Shown piece by piece: positions 6,428 through 6,589 of a stretch of DNA of 6,589 nt. Below the pieces are notes generated by a model that saw only the letters and a list, made by a program, of their open reading frames with translations, searched no databases and had not been told where the DNA came from. The stretch comes from Desulfobulbaceae bacterium (lineage in GTDB: Bacteria; Desulfobacterota; Desulfobulbia; Desulfobulbales; SURF-16): the NCBI GenBank assembly GCA_024763495.1, contig JANTFJ010000146.1, positions 1 through 6,589 of the forward strand, read 5' to 3'. The first letter of the stretch is position 1. Each line of letters opens with the position of its first letter. The position numbers were made by a program, and so were the translations under genes.

Positions 6428-6471
6428 TAAAAAAATAAAGTTCAGGAACAAAAAAAGATACCCTGAACTTT
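6428..6471 (-). terminator. Intrinsic terminator of the unseen upstream unit
   Basis: A 10-bp perfect stem (AAAGTTCAGG at 6471-6462 on the minus strand pairing with CCTGAACTTT at 6446-6437) encloses a 15-base T-rich loop and runs into TATTTTTTTA. This separates the upstream minus-strand unit from tig. On the plus strand the same stem is followed by TTTTCTT, so it may work weakly in the other direction too. Confidence 0.75.
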
Positions 6472-6493
6472 TCTTCATGATCTTCGTATGACT

Positions 6494-6574
6494 TTTTCGA
6501 TAGCGATCAATAAACCACACCTTGACTTTTGAGAAGGCACGGCCTGTAAGCGTTTCAGGGATGCCGCCATGTGC
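6494..6574. repeat. Dispersed ~80-bp repeat, copy B (upstream of the tig terminator)
   Basis: This is the second copy of the repeat described at 485-564, in the same orientation. The left block is 6494-6514 (TTTTCGATAGCG onward) and the right block is 6544-6574 (CTGTAAG to ATGTGC). The 29-base spacer differs from copy A. It lies just before the terminator at 6428-6471 on the minus strand, where the 3' flank of an upstream gene would be. The remaining 6575-6589 is cut by the window end and shows nothing nameable. Confidence 0.7.
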
Positions 6575-6589
6575 CCGTTTCAACGCTCG

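Noticed and set aside
6370..6440. Sigma-70, sigma-32 or CIRCE promoter for tig
   Set aside because: I looked for -35/-10 pairs at 16-19 base spacing and heat-shock motifs on the minus strand and found only weak matches.
6353..6583. 76-residue minus-strand open frame overlapping the tig start
   Set aside because: It runs through the dispersed repeat and the T-rich terminator, whose U-tract produces its hydrophobic segment, and overlaps the start of tig. It has no recognisable domain and no convincing ribosome binding site.

Overview
The window holds one conserved protein-quality-control operon, read entirely from the minus strand in the order tig (trigger factor), clpP, clpX, lon, followed by tRNA-Val(UAC) and tRNA-Asp(GUC). 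The gene order, the sequence character of the proteins, a delta-proteobacterial style of Lon and ClpX, and moderate GC content suggest a Gram-negative bacterium of the Desulfobacterota (old Deltaproteobacteria), possibly Desulfobulbales-like. That placement is inference from general familiarity with these families and was not tested by any search.

Layout from the right edge (upstream for the operon) to the left edge: 6494-6574 is a copy of a short dispersed repeat. 6428-6471 is an intrinsic terminator that closes an unseen upstream minus-strand unit. tig (6369-5035) overlaps clpP (5035-4436) by one base in a TAATG junction. clpX (4433-3183) starts 2 bases after the clpP stop and has a strong Shine-Dalgarno. 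A 118-base gap (3065-3182) follows, with a cluster of TTGACG words and a possible promoter. lon (3064-650) has no visible Shine-Dalgarno. The 267 bases after lon hold a second copy of the dispersed repeat (485-564), an imperfect hairpin and two sigma-70-like promoter candidates facing the tRNAs. tRNA-Val (382-307) and tRNA-Asp (283-206) are 23 bases apart and end at a clear hairpin plus T-tract terminator (152-190). The first ~150 bases look non-coding and contain repeat-like sequence.

The genes act together on nascent and damaged proteins. Trigger factor receives chains at the ribosome exit tunnel. ClpX unfolds tagged or damaged substrates and feeds them to the ClpP peptidase. Lon combines unfoldase and serine protease in one chain. 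All catalytic and nucleotide-binding signatures in ClpP, ClpX and Lon are intact. The trigger factor PPIase domain looks diverged at the motif where better-known members read IPGFE.

I found no undescribed multigene system. The observations most worth a second look are the two-copy ~80-bp dispersed repeat lying near gene 3' ends on both sides of the operon, the regulatory structure in the clpX-lon gap together with the absent lon Shine-Dalgarno, and the diverged PPIase motif.
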